Source of the DNA: Prinia subflava
Lineage: Eukaryota > Chordata > Aves > Passeriformes > Cisticolidae
Direction: 5' to 3'
NCBI RefSeq assembly: GCF_021018805.1
Contig: NC_086247.1
Coordinates: 96,737,338-96,801,337 of the forward strand
Length of the DNA stretch: 64,000 bases
Positions 1 through 12,872 of the stretch are shown here, piece after piece; the stretch's first letter is position 1; the number at the start of each line of letters is the position of its first letter. The notes beneath the pieces were generated by a model, which worked only from the letters and a program-made list of their open reading frames with translations, was not told where the DNA came from and made no database searches. Both the position numbers and the translations under genes were made by a program.

Positions 1-2637
1 CTAGTCAGGCAACTGTTACTTGTTCTACTGAATCACAATTATTAATAACACACAAAGATATAAAACATCAGTTAAACACTTGTATCTATAAAATATACTT
101 TGGTTAAGTACATTTGAAAGCAGTTAATTATATGAGGACAAACAAAATAAGAGACAAGACAAACAGTTAATCAAGTAAAGTATCAGTTTAATTATAAATA
201 ATTTTGTCTAATTGTGTACTGTGATCCTTTTTTTGCCTATGGTCTGACTAACACTAACTGTTATGGAACCCTTGCATCAACCTCAAGAGGCTATTACTGA
301 GCTGAAACTTTAAATTCTTAATCCATTTGTTATTGAGTGAAACACTGACTCAGGCTAAAAAGTAATGTAAATTCTCAATTTTAATGGCCTACACAAGTTA
401 ATGATATGTTCCCTTTCAATATTTCAACTGACATACTTTTTTCCCTTTTTTTGATTTTTTGTATGACAGGATAGGTGCATTGGCTTCATAGTTTTCACCA
501 AAGTCCAAAATATGCAGCTGTTCACTAGCATCAGGTCAAGCTCTGACTGACACTGTACTTGGTGATGGGTTTGAAATGTGGCCTGATGCCTGGGGTATAT
601 TTAACCATGTAGGGGAATGGCATAAACCGATAAACCGTAGCATAGACTTGACATTTTCACCTCTAGTCATCCACCAAGAAACAGATGAAGCAGGTAGTTC
701 ATTGCTCTGGTTCCAAACCTGCCTGAAAATTCTGTTTTAGCTTGTGGCAGACAAGGAATCCTATTCACTCTTGCTCAACAAAAAGCACTCTGGGAAAAGT
801 TCAGGTAACAGGGAGGTAAAGGGGTGAATGAAGAGTGACACTGCAGTAGCAGGAAGCCAATGAGTGCTTGTTTTGGTTCAAGTTTAGAACATAAACATGC
901 TTGGTTCATTACAATAAACAATCTTCTTTGGGAGAAGCAAGGAGGTCTGTGTCTCTTTGTCCCCCATAGCTACAAATGGCTGCCCAAACCAGGACATATC
1001 AAAGGCAGAGAAAGATGTGGACTGCACCAGTAGCAACTTCCATTGGACCAAGAATTGGGGTAGACCAGGAAAAGTTTGGTAAAGGAACCCTATTACATGC
1101 AGTCGGAGACAGAAATCATAACTCGTGTCTTCCGGATCATAAGACAAACAGCCTGTTTTATTGTTCGGAACCTTCTTATATGGTGGGTTTAAAACTCCTG
1201 GGTTCAGACAGCTGATAGGTCTGGATTTTAACACTGTCCAGCTCCTTGACCAGTGATATGCATGCTTTCTGGATTGAACGTGAGTGGCTAGGGTCCCTGC
1301 TTGAGTTTGACTCCAACCTGTCCCTGCCTCATCTGAGGACTTGTTTTACTTTGGTTGAGTTTGGGGGTCTGATATGGCCAAATTTATCTGGACAGTTACA
1401 GACTAGTGTTCTGTGACAGAACCTGAATACACACCCATCACCTATCACATAAGCAGTGGAAGAATTATGGGAGTAAAAATATCCCTGTAACAAAGACAGT
1501 TGTTCCTGCCTGTTATGGCAACTCCTGCATCAGCAAAGTACAGACATCTCCAATGCTAAGCTAAGTACCTTGCTTGACTGGATGTCCATGCATGTAAAAG
1601 ATTTCCACACATGTAAAAAAATTCCCTTCTACTGGGACTTTTCAATTGTAACCCTGGCAGGCAGTAAGAAACTTTTTAATATTGCCAGAAATGGTGGTGC
1701 CAATACTTATAGGCACCTCACTCCATAAAGGTCTATTACTGCAGCTCTTAAAGAAACTCTTGCAGAGGTCTGTGTATCTTTCTTCCCTATTGCTATGTTA
1801 GCTGTCATTACACCAGTGCTTCTGATATGTGATGCTGCTTAGTGAACCGTAACTTATTATCCATGCTCACTTTCCCACCTTCCGCTTCACAAGCAAAACA
1901 TGGGGAACTTAGTCTTCTGTTAGTCAACTTATTGATGGTGTAGATCCTTAAATAGTGAAAATTTTCTTTAAAGAAAAAAAAAAGGAACTAACATTTTAGT
2001 TTATGGCAAGTTGACAAAATTACATAAATGACATGAAATCTGAAAGCAGCACTTCAGTTTGTTCAGTCTGTGTTAAACATGATCTTAAAAAATAGAACAA
2101 AAAGAAGATGGAAATAAATAATGGTGAAAATTAGATATGTACTTTAGAGACTGGGGAAAAGATTTGAAGACAGCTCATCTTTGATGAGTTATTATGTTGA
2201 CATCTTTAATGTATCATGACATGGGCAGTAGCCTATGGCCCAATGCCTATCATAGCCAGAGCTGGCACTTTGTGCAGAGCATTTCATTCAGGTGGCATAA
2301 TTCTCTCTCAACAGCCTTTGGTGATGGAAAGTTGCAGCTACACTAGTAGCCCTCCCTTCTTTTTGAGGAGACAGCTTTGGAAGGTGGACACCTGTATTCA
2401 CAGGCTCAGTGGTCAGCTCTACTAGGTATTTGTTTTGTTAGTCCTTAGTTCATGCTGTTCATGCTTCAATGAATGAAGATCTGTCATGTCCCTAATCCAA
2501 GAGGTGCATGTTCCTATAACACAACATTCATGAGCTGCTCAGTTTTGGCTTGAATCAGATGTTCTGGTAAATCAATAAAGTAGAGTGTATTTTTAAAATT
2601 CAAACTTGACTGGTTGAGAACAAGTACCTATCTGAGA
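1..2637. other. Unique AT-rich DNA, no gene recognised
   Basis: I see no gene, RNA gene or recognisable transposon here. Stop codons are frequent in all frames. The longest open stretch is on the minus strand at 884-1234 (116 codons), with a 79-codon stretch on the opposite strand over the same bases. Neither shows a family motif, signal peptide or convincing splice sites, so I treat both as chance. Confidence 0.6.
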
Positions 2638-4054
<1,417 letters not shown>

Positions 4055-4059
4055 AAAAC

Positions 4060-4777
4060 TGCCTTGGGTTGCAATGCAAGATGTAACCAAAAGCTTGTAT
4101 TCTATTCCCAATCTGTTGAAACAGGTTGAAGAGGTGTTTTTCTTTATCTCATTAACTCCGGAGGGAGGGGGCAGGTGTCTTTCTGTTGATGGGGCCAGCT
4201 GTTAAAACCAGGTGGAGAAATGTTCATTATCTCTTCTACAACCCATCCTCCCTCCAGGGGGATATCCACTGTTAATGGGCCATTAAGACTTACCACATGA
4301 CTGATAACATTACATCAGCCCATTGTGAGATGCTCCACCCAGTGGGCAGAGCCAAGCATTCCTACTCGGATAAAACCTGCAATTCAAAAGACCAAGGGAG
4401 CCTGTTTTTCCACTGATTTCCCAGAGGAAGACCGGACCTGCAACATCTCTACTTCAACAGAACCACATCTGTTACTCCAGGAGAACTGCTTCTGACACCC
4501 TGACCAACAGGGTGTCAGGTCGTATTCCTGACTCTGTCGGGGTTTCTAAGATTTTTTGTTCGTTTGTTTGCTTGGTTTAATTTTTTTTTTTTTTTGGACT
4601 ACTACATTTGTATTTTTACTATTCCTAGTAAAGAACTGTTAATCCAATTCCCATATCTTTGCCTGAAAGCCTCTTATTGCAAAATTATAATAATTTGGAG
4701 GGAGGGAGTTTACATGCTGCATTCCAAAGGAAGCCCTAGCTTCCCCTGCCAAACACCTGTCTTTCCAAACCAAGACA
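4060..4777 (+). mobile_element. Solo LTR, family A copy 1 (ERVL-like), with 5-bp target-site duplication
   Basis: A 718-bp element starting TGCCTTGGG and ending CCAAGACA, flanked by perfect AAAAC direct repeats at 4,055-4,059 and 4,778-4,782. A TATA-like GATAAAA is at 4,369-4,375 and an AGTAAA poly(A) signal at 4,627-4,632, which sets the orientation as plus. A clearly alignable relative lies inverted at 23,330-24,064, and its 3' end matches a third copy at 56,800-57,610. No retroviral internal sequence adjoins either side, so it is a solo LTR left by LTR-LTR recombination. A 5-bp duplication is typical of ERVL-type (class III) integration. The family name is inference; the boundaries and duplication are seen directly. 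Confidence 0.9.
4492..4518 (+). other. Conserved stem-loop inside LTR family A
   Basis: A perfect 11-bp inverted repeat: CTGACACCCTG at 4,492-4,502, a five-base loop, and CAGGGTGTCAG at 4,508-4,518. It lies between the TATA-like box and the poly(A) signal, so it would fall in the R region, present at both ends of a transcript. The related LTR at 23,330-24,064 keeps an 8-bp version at 23,582-23,602 with a five-base loop. Any role is inference. Confidence 0.7.
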
Positions 4778-4782
4778 AAAAC

Positions 4783-5338
4783 CAATCAACAGTGTTGGAC
4801 AAATGGGTGCAAATCAGAAGTAGTACTGAAATTTCCAAGCTTGTTTTTTTTCAGGACAGTGCTAAGAGTAGCAGTTTATTTGTTCTTTAACCCACTCAGG
4901 AAACTAGTCTGAATTATGTGAAAGCCCAGTTAGACTGAGAAGTTCTTACACACGGTTTCACATGCCATGGAAAAGAGGAAACATGGATATTAAACAAGAT
5001 ATGCCTGAGTAATGTGCAACAGAAGTGGAAAGGAAGGTGATAATTCTTGCTTATATATTTTCTCTGCTTTCTTTCTGAATTACCTACTTTAAAAAGTGCA
5101 GAGGCTAAAAAAGCCTGTGGATCTTTTATGCATTCTTCTATAATCCAGTCTTTAATCAAAACTTTATATGGTCAGCTGATTTTTTTCACTTTAAATATTA
5201 TATGTCTGTTCTGTGAAGTTATCTTTAGAAACATACTGTACTTATGTCACGATATAAACAACATGGGCTAAGATCGCGATGGTTCATTTTTAAAGTGCAA
5301 AAAAACCACAAGGGGACTTCAAATTAATCCCATCAGCA
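4783..5338. other. Unique DNA between two ERV remnants
   Basis: No gene seen. Overlapping opposite-strand open stretches at 4,914-5,271 have no recognisable motif. The right end (about 5,290-5,338) may be leader sequence of the minus-strand ERV remnant that follows. Confidence 0.5.
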
Positions 5339-5870
5339 GCGCACGTTATTGAGTGCCAACAACATCAATATGCGATAGATGGAGGGGAAAAAAAAGAAAC
5401 AAAGGATAGGGAGAAAAAGAAGCGGAGGGGAGTAGCTGCCAATGTAGAGATGAGGTCCTTGTGGTCGCTGCCAATAGATCCATCTTCTGTTGGGGAGATC
5501 TCAGAGTTGGTAAAGTTGTGGGGGCTTCTTATAGTCTTTTTCAAAGTGACAGGCAGTTCCCCAAGAGATGGGGTCTCAGGTTTGACCCCCTGAGATTCGG
5601 GTGATAAATTGTCTCTGCCCTTTGAGGAGTCGTGAGCCGGATGCAAAGAAAAACACGGAGTCTTCAGGTTTCTGGTTTTCAAGGTCTTGCTCTTTGTTTA
5701 TTATGTCTTATCTCTTAAGCTCTTCTTGTGCTCTACGGAGCTCCGTGCAGCAGCAGGGTCACTAGTGGACTCCTCCTGTCTGGGAGGGTCGACCTCTTAT
5801 ACTACATATTAGGTTTCCATTATTTACAATTAATCACCAATACCTAATACCTATTCTAGACAGGTCATAT
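5339..5870 (-). mobile_element. ERVK-like LTR remnant with primer-binding-site-like sequence
   Basis: Read on the minus strand, this stretch has promoter and polyadenylation signals in LTR order. TATAAGAGG is at about 5,796-5,804, followed by AATAAA at about 5,695-5,700. A 20-base sequence beginning TGGCACTCAA (5,339-5,358) then resembles a primer-binding site for a lysine tRNA, with a two-base insertion and a few changes. The AATAAA-to-PBS distance is long (about 340 bases) for a typical U5. I could not find clean TG...CA ends or a target-site duplication, so both borders are approximate. If the PBS is real this is a 5' LTR. The envelope-end-like sequence on the other side (5,871-6,623) would instead suggest a 3' LTR, so a rearranged or tandem provirus is possible. 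Confidence 0.55.
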
Positions 5871-6623
5871 CTACTTTGACCTTATCCAAATGTGCCACCT
5901 TCACAGCAGAAATGTCAGACAAGAAGAAGCAGGAGGACAGGACCATGCCCCGAATCCTCCATTTTCTCTTCTCAAGCCCACATGCCAAAAATACATGCAC
6001 CCCCAGTGAGAAGCTAACTACTATCTGCTTCACACCTTGGTGACTTGCAATTCCTCCTGCAATGTAGGTAGTCTCTCCCATGGACTGAAGTCAAAGACTG
6101 TGTCTCCCTGGGCTCTGTGCCAAGGTCTACAACCCCCCTGTACAGATCACAGTCCCCCCTGTACATGTTCCAAACTCCCCTGCCTGGCTCGCAGATCCCT
6201 TTGATAGGGTTCCTGACCCTCCAGGGCACCAGAGGGATGCCCTGAACTCCAACAATGGGAAACAGGTACAGAACAGGTATGATTGGTACAGGACAGGCTA
6301 GTCCAGCAGCAGGCAGCCAGTCCACTGTGACCTGCCATTGTTCCTGCATGGGTTCCCATAGGATCAGTTCTTGGTCACACCTGTGGGAGAAACCTGGCAA
6401 ACATCCCACCTCAATCAGGCTAGAACTCCTGTGTTGTGGTTTTAGGGTCCTTGGTGTCATTATGATTTTCAGACAGTATAGAAATAATGATATGACTCTC
6501 AATATGATGATGAAAATGAGAGCAATCTTTATTCCTCTACATTGTCTTTTTATAGAGTACTTCATCACAATGAACACGATTGCCTCAGAGCCTACACCTC
6601 TTTGTCAACAACCTTGCCAGTAA
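5871..6623 (-). pseudogene. Decayed ERV internal remnant (possible envelope 3' end)
   Basis: A 187-codon open frame runs on the minus strand at 6,014-6,577. Its first 50 residues contain a hydrophobic stretch of about 22 residues followed by a short basic segment. That is the layout of a retroviral transmembrane subunit's membrane anchor and cytoplasmic tail. The rest is low in recognisable motifs and includes a short internal repeat (two MYRG/LYRG-like units). A stop lies in frame just upstream. Position directly beside an LTR-like segment on the same strand supports an ERV origin. No catalytic or fusion motif is visible, so the envelope assignment is weak. Confidence 0.35.
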
Positions 6624-9600
6624 ATATGTTGGAAAAACACCACCTGCTGATGGTTTTTCACTTCTCAAGGATTGTTTGAATTCTTCCTTAAGATTTTCCC
6701 AGACCAGAATGAGTTGCTTGCTTGTCTTTCACATAGACTCTAGCAGTGCCTGAAGCCTAAAATCCAACCACTGTCAGTACCCATACTTGCAGGTGCCAGC
6801 CTCTGTCCTTGTTCAACAGTTGTGAGGCAGATCAGGGATCTTTGGACCATCTCTTACAACATACAACTAACTTCTCTTAAAAACTTTTATGTATCTCAAT
6901 CTGAGGACCATATAGCCAAGACCAGCACATAAGAAATCAGTAGGTCGTTTGAGATATATGTACCAGACTGGAAGACCACTTACACAAGAGGATTTCAGTG
7001 AAAGACAATATAGGAAATGCAGTATGGAAAAATACTCTGAAATGAAAGAAACTGGAGCTTATGGTTGCTCTTTGCAAGATCAGAACAACCTGAAGATTAA
7101 AGAAAAGTCAATTTAGCTTTTTCTTTATTCGTTTTGGCTCTTCAAGGAAGAAGCCAGAAACTGTAATAGACTGTTGTTGACAGTCTAATGATGTTGATGA
7201 GGAAGGCTGGAATATTGTAGTCAAGTTATACAGAGATTCACACTCTCTGGTTAAGTTGTAGATGAATGTACAGCATTCACGGAAACAATTAAATGGTGCA
7301 AATATAAGAAAAGATCCATCAGCTCTCAGCATGTGTTCTGTTAAGGGCCAGAAAAAACATGTTAATGCCAGTGTGAAACATAGTTCAAAGAACTGGAAAA
7401 TTTAAGAGACTTTGCCTGAAAGTTTCCACTATTGTTTTTGCTAAAAATACTGTCATTTAAGCTAACAGTGTACCCTATTCCAAGGTACTCCATTTATTTC
7501 CTCTTTCTTTTGATTTAAGAAAACAGATTTAAATGTCATATTCTTCTGTGCAACATTAACATGCAGTAAAATAGCCAGTCAGACAAAAGACCATACTTAA
7601 CATCAATCTTTTTTCTTGAGTTTACTAGTTATCTTTACATCATAAATATGTATTTATTATTATTTTAAACACTAAACTAAGAAAGTTAAATAGAAGGGCA
7701 TCACAGTTTTTAAATTAGCAAAACTTTCACTGCTTTTAAAGAGGCTGTAAAAGAGCTAGAACTGATTCCCTCTACTCCCATAATTGAAGAAATAATGCTG
7801 AATTTTTGTGTTAAACTGCATGGCTCTTGCTAAAAGCTTAGTATCATAATGGTAAAAAAAAGGTGGGTTTTTTCTATGGTTTTTTTCAGATTATTCTCCA
7901 GTTGTACTACATGTACTACAAGTATGACTGAAAGGGGATAACTTTCAGATCTCATTCATTTTTTCCACAGTTCTCTACTGAAGGCTGTAAGTTTTTAAAC
8001 ACCCATGTTTTGCAGGAAATAAGGTATGTGATATACTCTGTGCATTTTCAAATGAAGTCTTCCACAGGCATCAGAAATTGAACAGCTTGTTATTCACTGC
8101 AGTCCACATAGTTTCAATGTATTTATAGGACATAATTCTCAATGAAGATAGAAATATTCACTTTTACTGGTAGAATATATGTTTGTTTGTTTGTTTGTTT
8201 GTGATTTTGGCCCTAATATCCGTTGTTCTATCCCTCATCTTTTAACGTAAATTTTGGAAATTGTTCATCTCACATTCGTAGTTTGAAGTAAGGGAGTATT
8301 TCTGGAAAAGGCAGATCCTGAGATGGAAATATATAAGACAGGGAAGAAAAATCTGTGTAAAGATGACAGTTCTCATTTATTGTGACTTAAGCTCCTTGCA
8401 AGACAAAACAAATGTACTGCAAGGAATTTAGGGGAACCTTAGGAAGCTAGTGAAACTTGAATACTTTAATAAAATACTTTAACAGCAACTAAAATAAAAA
8501 CTGTATCTGAGTCCATGAGTCCTTTCTTTGCATGACTGCATATGAGTGTCCATTCTTGTTTGCATACATATTTCTTTATGTATGGCAGGAAAAGAAGTCT
8601 AGCTCTCTATCAAAAGTATGCTTTGGAGTGAAAAAATCTTGTGCAACATTTTCAAAATTCTGTATTTTTTAGTAACTTGTTTAGTTCACTTCATCATGAA
8701 ATTGTCAGTGATTCAAACCATTGTTAGGAAATTAGGTATTCATCCAGAGTAACTGATTCCATCACTTTGAAAATGGCAAAAAGGTTATTTTCTTTTAGGA
8801 TAAAGGTAGAAATAAATATTCATTTGTGCAAAATAAAAAGTTTAAAATAAATCCAAATGCAATTAGTTTCTGTAAGCGCTATAAAACAGGGTTCCAACCC
8901 TAAATGGTTACATAAATAGGAAGGATCATGCTGAGCTGGGTAAAAACAAAACAAAACAAAAATTTAATTCTTTCCAAATTCCTTTGACTCTAAGCTCCAG
9001 ATGAAACTTGAATCTTAAAAAAAATCCCAAAAACTGTTTTGTGGGATTTTGTTGTTGGAAATGGTTCAAGAGGATGTAGCCTAGCATTAACAGGCTAAGA
9101 CTGGCACCTGAGGTTAGACCTTCAAAGAATAAACTATTGGCAATGACAGCAAGAAGGCAAAAGCAAATTGTCTAGTTCACAGGCTTTGGTTTATAATTAT
9201 TTCATAAGTATTTTACTTAAAAGAAAACAGAAGAAAAATAAAAAATAAAAAATATGCTTAGTGGACACTTTCACATGTATGGCATTTCCACTCAAACTCT
9301 ATATTTGTTTTCTCTTATTTTACCTTTTTTTTTTTAACTTAAAAAATTAGAGATGTTTCCAAACTTGGAAGTTAAGGGAAAAAATCATACTCTTGTGATT
9401 TGTTTGCTTTCATTACTAGCTTATAATGTCAGAAAAGATAAATTGTATGTTTCCTTGATTTTGCATGTTTACTGAAGTTTATTTGCTCCTCTTCTACATA
9501 CAACTCTACTTTCAGGCACTAATAAATTGAAAGAGAGATTGTCTTGTTTTACATAACTAGAACATATGTTCAGCAATGTACTAACTGTAGCTTGCTAATC

Positions 9601-9659
9601 ATCTGGTGGCTTTAAAGGACGCTCTTAACTATTTGTGAGTTATTTGTGGTTCCCATACA
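6624..9659. other. Unique AT-rich DNA
   Basis: No transposon or gene can be supported. The left 250 bases could still belong to the neighbouring ERV remnant, but I see no motif. A short (GTTT)5 run lies at 8,181-8,201 and an AAAAC-type run at about 8,946-8,962. A possible terminal exon on the minus strand (7,108-7,337) is listed separately. Confidence 0.55.
7108..7337 (-). other. Exon-like open stretch, unidentified
   Basis: On the minus strand a good splice-acceptor-like sequence (pyrimidine-rich, ending CCCTTAACAG, 7,338-7,357) is followed by an open frame of about 76 codons that ends in TGA. The predicted peptide has six cysteines, two NLT glycosylation sequons and a basic C-terminus (KRIKKKLN). 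AATAAA occurs inside the last codons. I do not recognise the protein. An open stretch this long is expected by chance several times in 64 kb, so this is only a candidate. Confidence 0.15.
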
Positions 9660-10595
9660 ATTTCATAGAATCATAAAATTGTTTGGGTTGGAAGGGATCT
9701 TAAAAAACATTCAGTTCCAATTGCCCTGCCATGGGCAGGGACACCTTCTACCACACCAGGTTGCTCAAAGCACTGTCCACCTGGCTAGGAACATTTTCAG
9801 GGATTCAGGGGCATTCACAGCTTCTCTGGACAGCCTGGGTGCCAGTGTCTCATCATTATCATAGTGTTATATCTTATCTAATTCCCTAGCTCCTCCCCAG
9901 CTTTCTTGTAAGATTCCCTTTAGGTTGAAGGATGCCGTGAAGTCTTCTGTGGAGCCATCTCTTCTCCAGGCTAAACACAAATGTCTCAGCCTGTCTTCAT
10001 GGGAGAGGTGCTCCAGTCCCTTGATCAACTTCATGGCCCTCCTCCTGATCTGTTCCAGCAGAACCACATCCTTCTTATATTGAGGACCACAGAGTTGGAC
10101 ACAGTACTCCAGATAGGGTCTCACAAAAGAAGACCAGGGTGGGAGAATCACCTCCTTCAACCCACTGGCCATGCTGTTTTTGATCCAGCCCAGATTATGT
10201 TTGGCTTTCTGGGCTGCCAGTGCACATTGCCAGCTCAGGTTGAGTTCCCGCTGAATCAACACCCTGAAGGCTTTCTTCTCAGAGCTTCTCTTAATATATT
10301 TCCTGCATTTATGCTTGGGATTGCCCTGACTCAGATGCAGGACCTTATACTTGACCTTGCTGAACTTCATAAGATTGGCACAGACCCACCACTCAAACCT
10401 GTCAAGGTCCCTCTGGATAACATCAAGTCATGGACCACAACTCTTAAGTGTGATCATCCAGCCAATTCCTTACTCAATGGGTGTTCCATCAATCAGTGTC
10501 CTCCAGTGTTCCATCAATTCTGTCTCTGCAGTGCAGAGACAAAGATGTCATGCAGAACAATGTCAGATTTCAGGAATGTGGCCAAGGTATACCAC
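9660..10595 (-). mobile_element. CR1 LINE, 5'-truncated, reverse-transcriptase C-terminal part and 3' end
   Basis: The plus strand begins with the reverse complement of the CR1 3' terminus (TCATAGAATCATAAAATTG, then GGGTTGGAAGGGATC). On the minus strand, 9,867-10,370 encodes 167 residues with the conserved CR1 C-terminal region, including VRPYLEYCVQ, a QYKKD-type segment and GLEHLSHEDRLRHL. Sequence from 10,371 to about 10,595 continues to match earlier CR1 reverse-transcriptase coding sequence, with an internal deletion after about 10,425. There is no intact active site and no complete ORF, so the copy is dead. Truncation at the 5' end is usual for CR1. The right border is approximate. Confidence 0.92.
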
Positions 10596-12767
10596 TAGTG
10601 TGTGTTGCACCACATTAATTTTGGTAAGTTTTCTATTCTTCATCTTTTCTTTGTCAATTTATGCCGTGGTTGTAGTGCAAAGATGACATGAGGCATTTTG
10701 CACCTGAGGATGCTCCAGAAGCAGTACACTCCCAAAACAGTAGGGATTCTCTTCTAGGTAGAAAGCAGTGACAATCCAAAATATAATAACTTCTTCTGCT
10801 CTATTCCATTGAGATAGAGATGGAAACAGTATTGCATCAAAAAGGTAAATTACAGTAGATTTAGACAGAGAATTTGCCTTAGTAGTCACTCTTTTTTTCT
10901 AGCAACTCAGCTGGACAGCTTAGAGGGTGAAATGTGGATGACTGGTGGCTTTTGATTGTAAGGACTCAAGGTGCAGAAGTAAGGATGCCTTTTCTTGTGG
11001 TTTCCAGAAAAAAGTATAGTCAAACTGAAACCTTGCAACATATAAAAATAACATGACAACATAGTTTTTTCAGACTCAAAATATGTTTATTTGCATTTCT
11101 TTTCACATGAACATACTCCCAAGTAGTGATGAAAGTTCTCCTGGGATATTTGAATACAGTGATTTCTGGATTGATGAAGCTGCAGCTCATTTGAGGAGTA
11201 GTTTTAGGAGCTACTTTAACTGCAGGTGAATGTTGGTGTAGTTTCAAAAGAGTGGAGGGAGGAAAAGGAAAATAACCGAGTGCAAGACGTTGTCTTCAAA
11301 CACTAGAATGTTTGGAGACTAGTCACCAGTTACAAATATGAATCTTATGTTTCCCACAGGATTTTTTCCTGAACAACATCTAAAATCCAGAGTCTACTCT
11401 GTTTAATATATACTAATAATTCCCAAATTACCAGGAGCTTTAGTTTGAGCCTCTGCTTGCTTGAGCCGTAATTTATCAGACCCTTGTAATACAGACCAGT
11501 GTAACATCCTTTGAGCTTACTAAGGCACACCAGTGACACTGCAGGTAGAAGTTCAGTTTCTCCTCTTCTGCTAGTTTCTGCCAGGGACTGAAAGCTCCAG
11601 CCACAATGCAGTAAATAATAGCTGAAAGGCAAAAATATTTGAAACCGCTCCAGCTGTTTTCAAAATGATTGTGTGACCATGGCTTGAGAGAGCTGAACAC
11701 ATGATGGCAGTAGGATGCTGCAGCTGACTGTGGATGCTGAAAATCTTTGGCCATAATAATATGATGATTTCTGGTAGTTTAATTAACTTATAAAAAGGAG
11801 AAATTTGTGGTGATCCACCATCTTCTAGGAACTGCTTCTAGTTTTAGGTCACAGGACTAAAAATTCACATTAAGTTCATTGCATCCATGAAGACTTATTT
11901 GTATGCTTGCCACCTTGTCCAATTTCCATTTGGAACAGGAAAGAGAAACTCTTTCTATCATAAATAGTGTGAGGAATATGATGTTAAATATCACTTGTGC
12001 ATTTTTACAGGTGCATCTCACTTCTTCAGGAAAATGTTACATGAAATTATGAAAAATCACCACTTAAATCACCTCTTTCATCAAGCATTAGTACTTTCTT
12101 TGACAGTCCTGAGGAGTCCTAGGCAGTCCTAGTCCTTAGTTGCATATTATACAGCATCTGAGGTTCTTTACACCTCAGAATAATTTTCAGATCATTCTCT
12201 CTATCCTTTTTCCTACACTTCTACTTTACAAAAAATTCACTTTAGAGTACAGTAAGCAGCACTGCAAGAAATTTTCCACTAAAATTTAAAATCCTATCAA
12301 AATTTTAAACATAAAGTGATGGCTCACCATTCAAAGTCATCACAGCTGAAAACCAGTCTAATTGAAAGGATTTCTGCAAACCACTTATGTGTTTGCTAAA
12401 GTGTTTGCTGGAAAAGGAGGAATCTTTCTGCATGCCTCCAGATTCAAAATATTCAACATGAGGTGACTTGCAAAAACCAGATCATTCTTTGCAACTAGAC
12501 TCCTGTCACTTAGAGTCTGTGGGCTTCTTAACCATAGATTTTCTGCCAGATGCAGGCATATTTATATTGCCTAAATAAAAAGACAAGGTCAAATTTTCCC
12601 ATATTCTAAACTTTTAGACTTTTATAAGAAAAAAGTTTTAAACTTCTGCCTACCTATCTAGAAATAGACTGCAGAGTTTTAATTAACCAAATGATTCCAT
12701 GGTATCTTTAATTGTAGACCAGACAGAAGAAGTATAAACTTGAGGTAACAAAAAGAAAATATCAAGA
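10596..12767. other. Unique DNA
   Basis: Nothing recognised. Minus-strand open stretches at 11,345-11,754 overlap in two frames and lack motifs. Short CCTAGG/CAGTCCT-type microrepeats occur around 12,104-12,135. Confidence 0.55.
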
Positions 12768-12872
12768 AACATAGAAACATCATTAAGGTTGGAAAAGGCT
12801 TAAAGATTGAGTACAACCATTAATCAAATACTTCCAGGTCTACCACTGAATCATCTCCCTAGGCAACACACT
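12768..12872 (-). mobile_element. CR1 LINE 3'-end fragment
   Basis: About 105 bases match the CR1 3' end in reverse complement: ACATAGAAACATCATTAAGG, then GGTTGGAAAAGGC, then CCACTGAATCATCTCCCTAGG. It is strongly diverged and only the tail survives, so it is an old insertion. Borders are approximate. Confidence 0.7.

Noticed and set aside
884..1234. 116-codon minus-strand frame in unique DNA
   Set aside because: No motif, no splice or start context, and an opposite-strand frame over the same bases. The length is compatible with chance.
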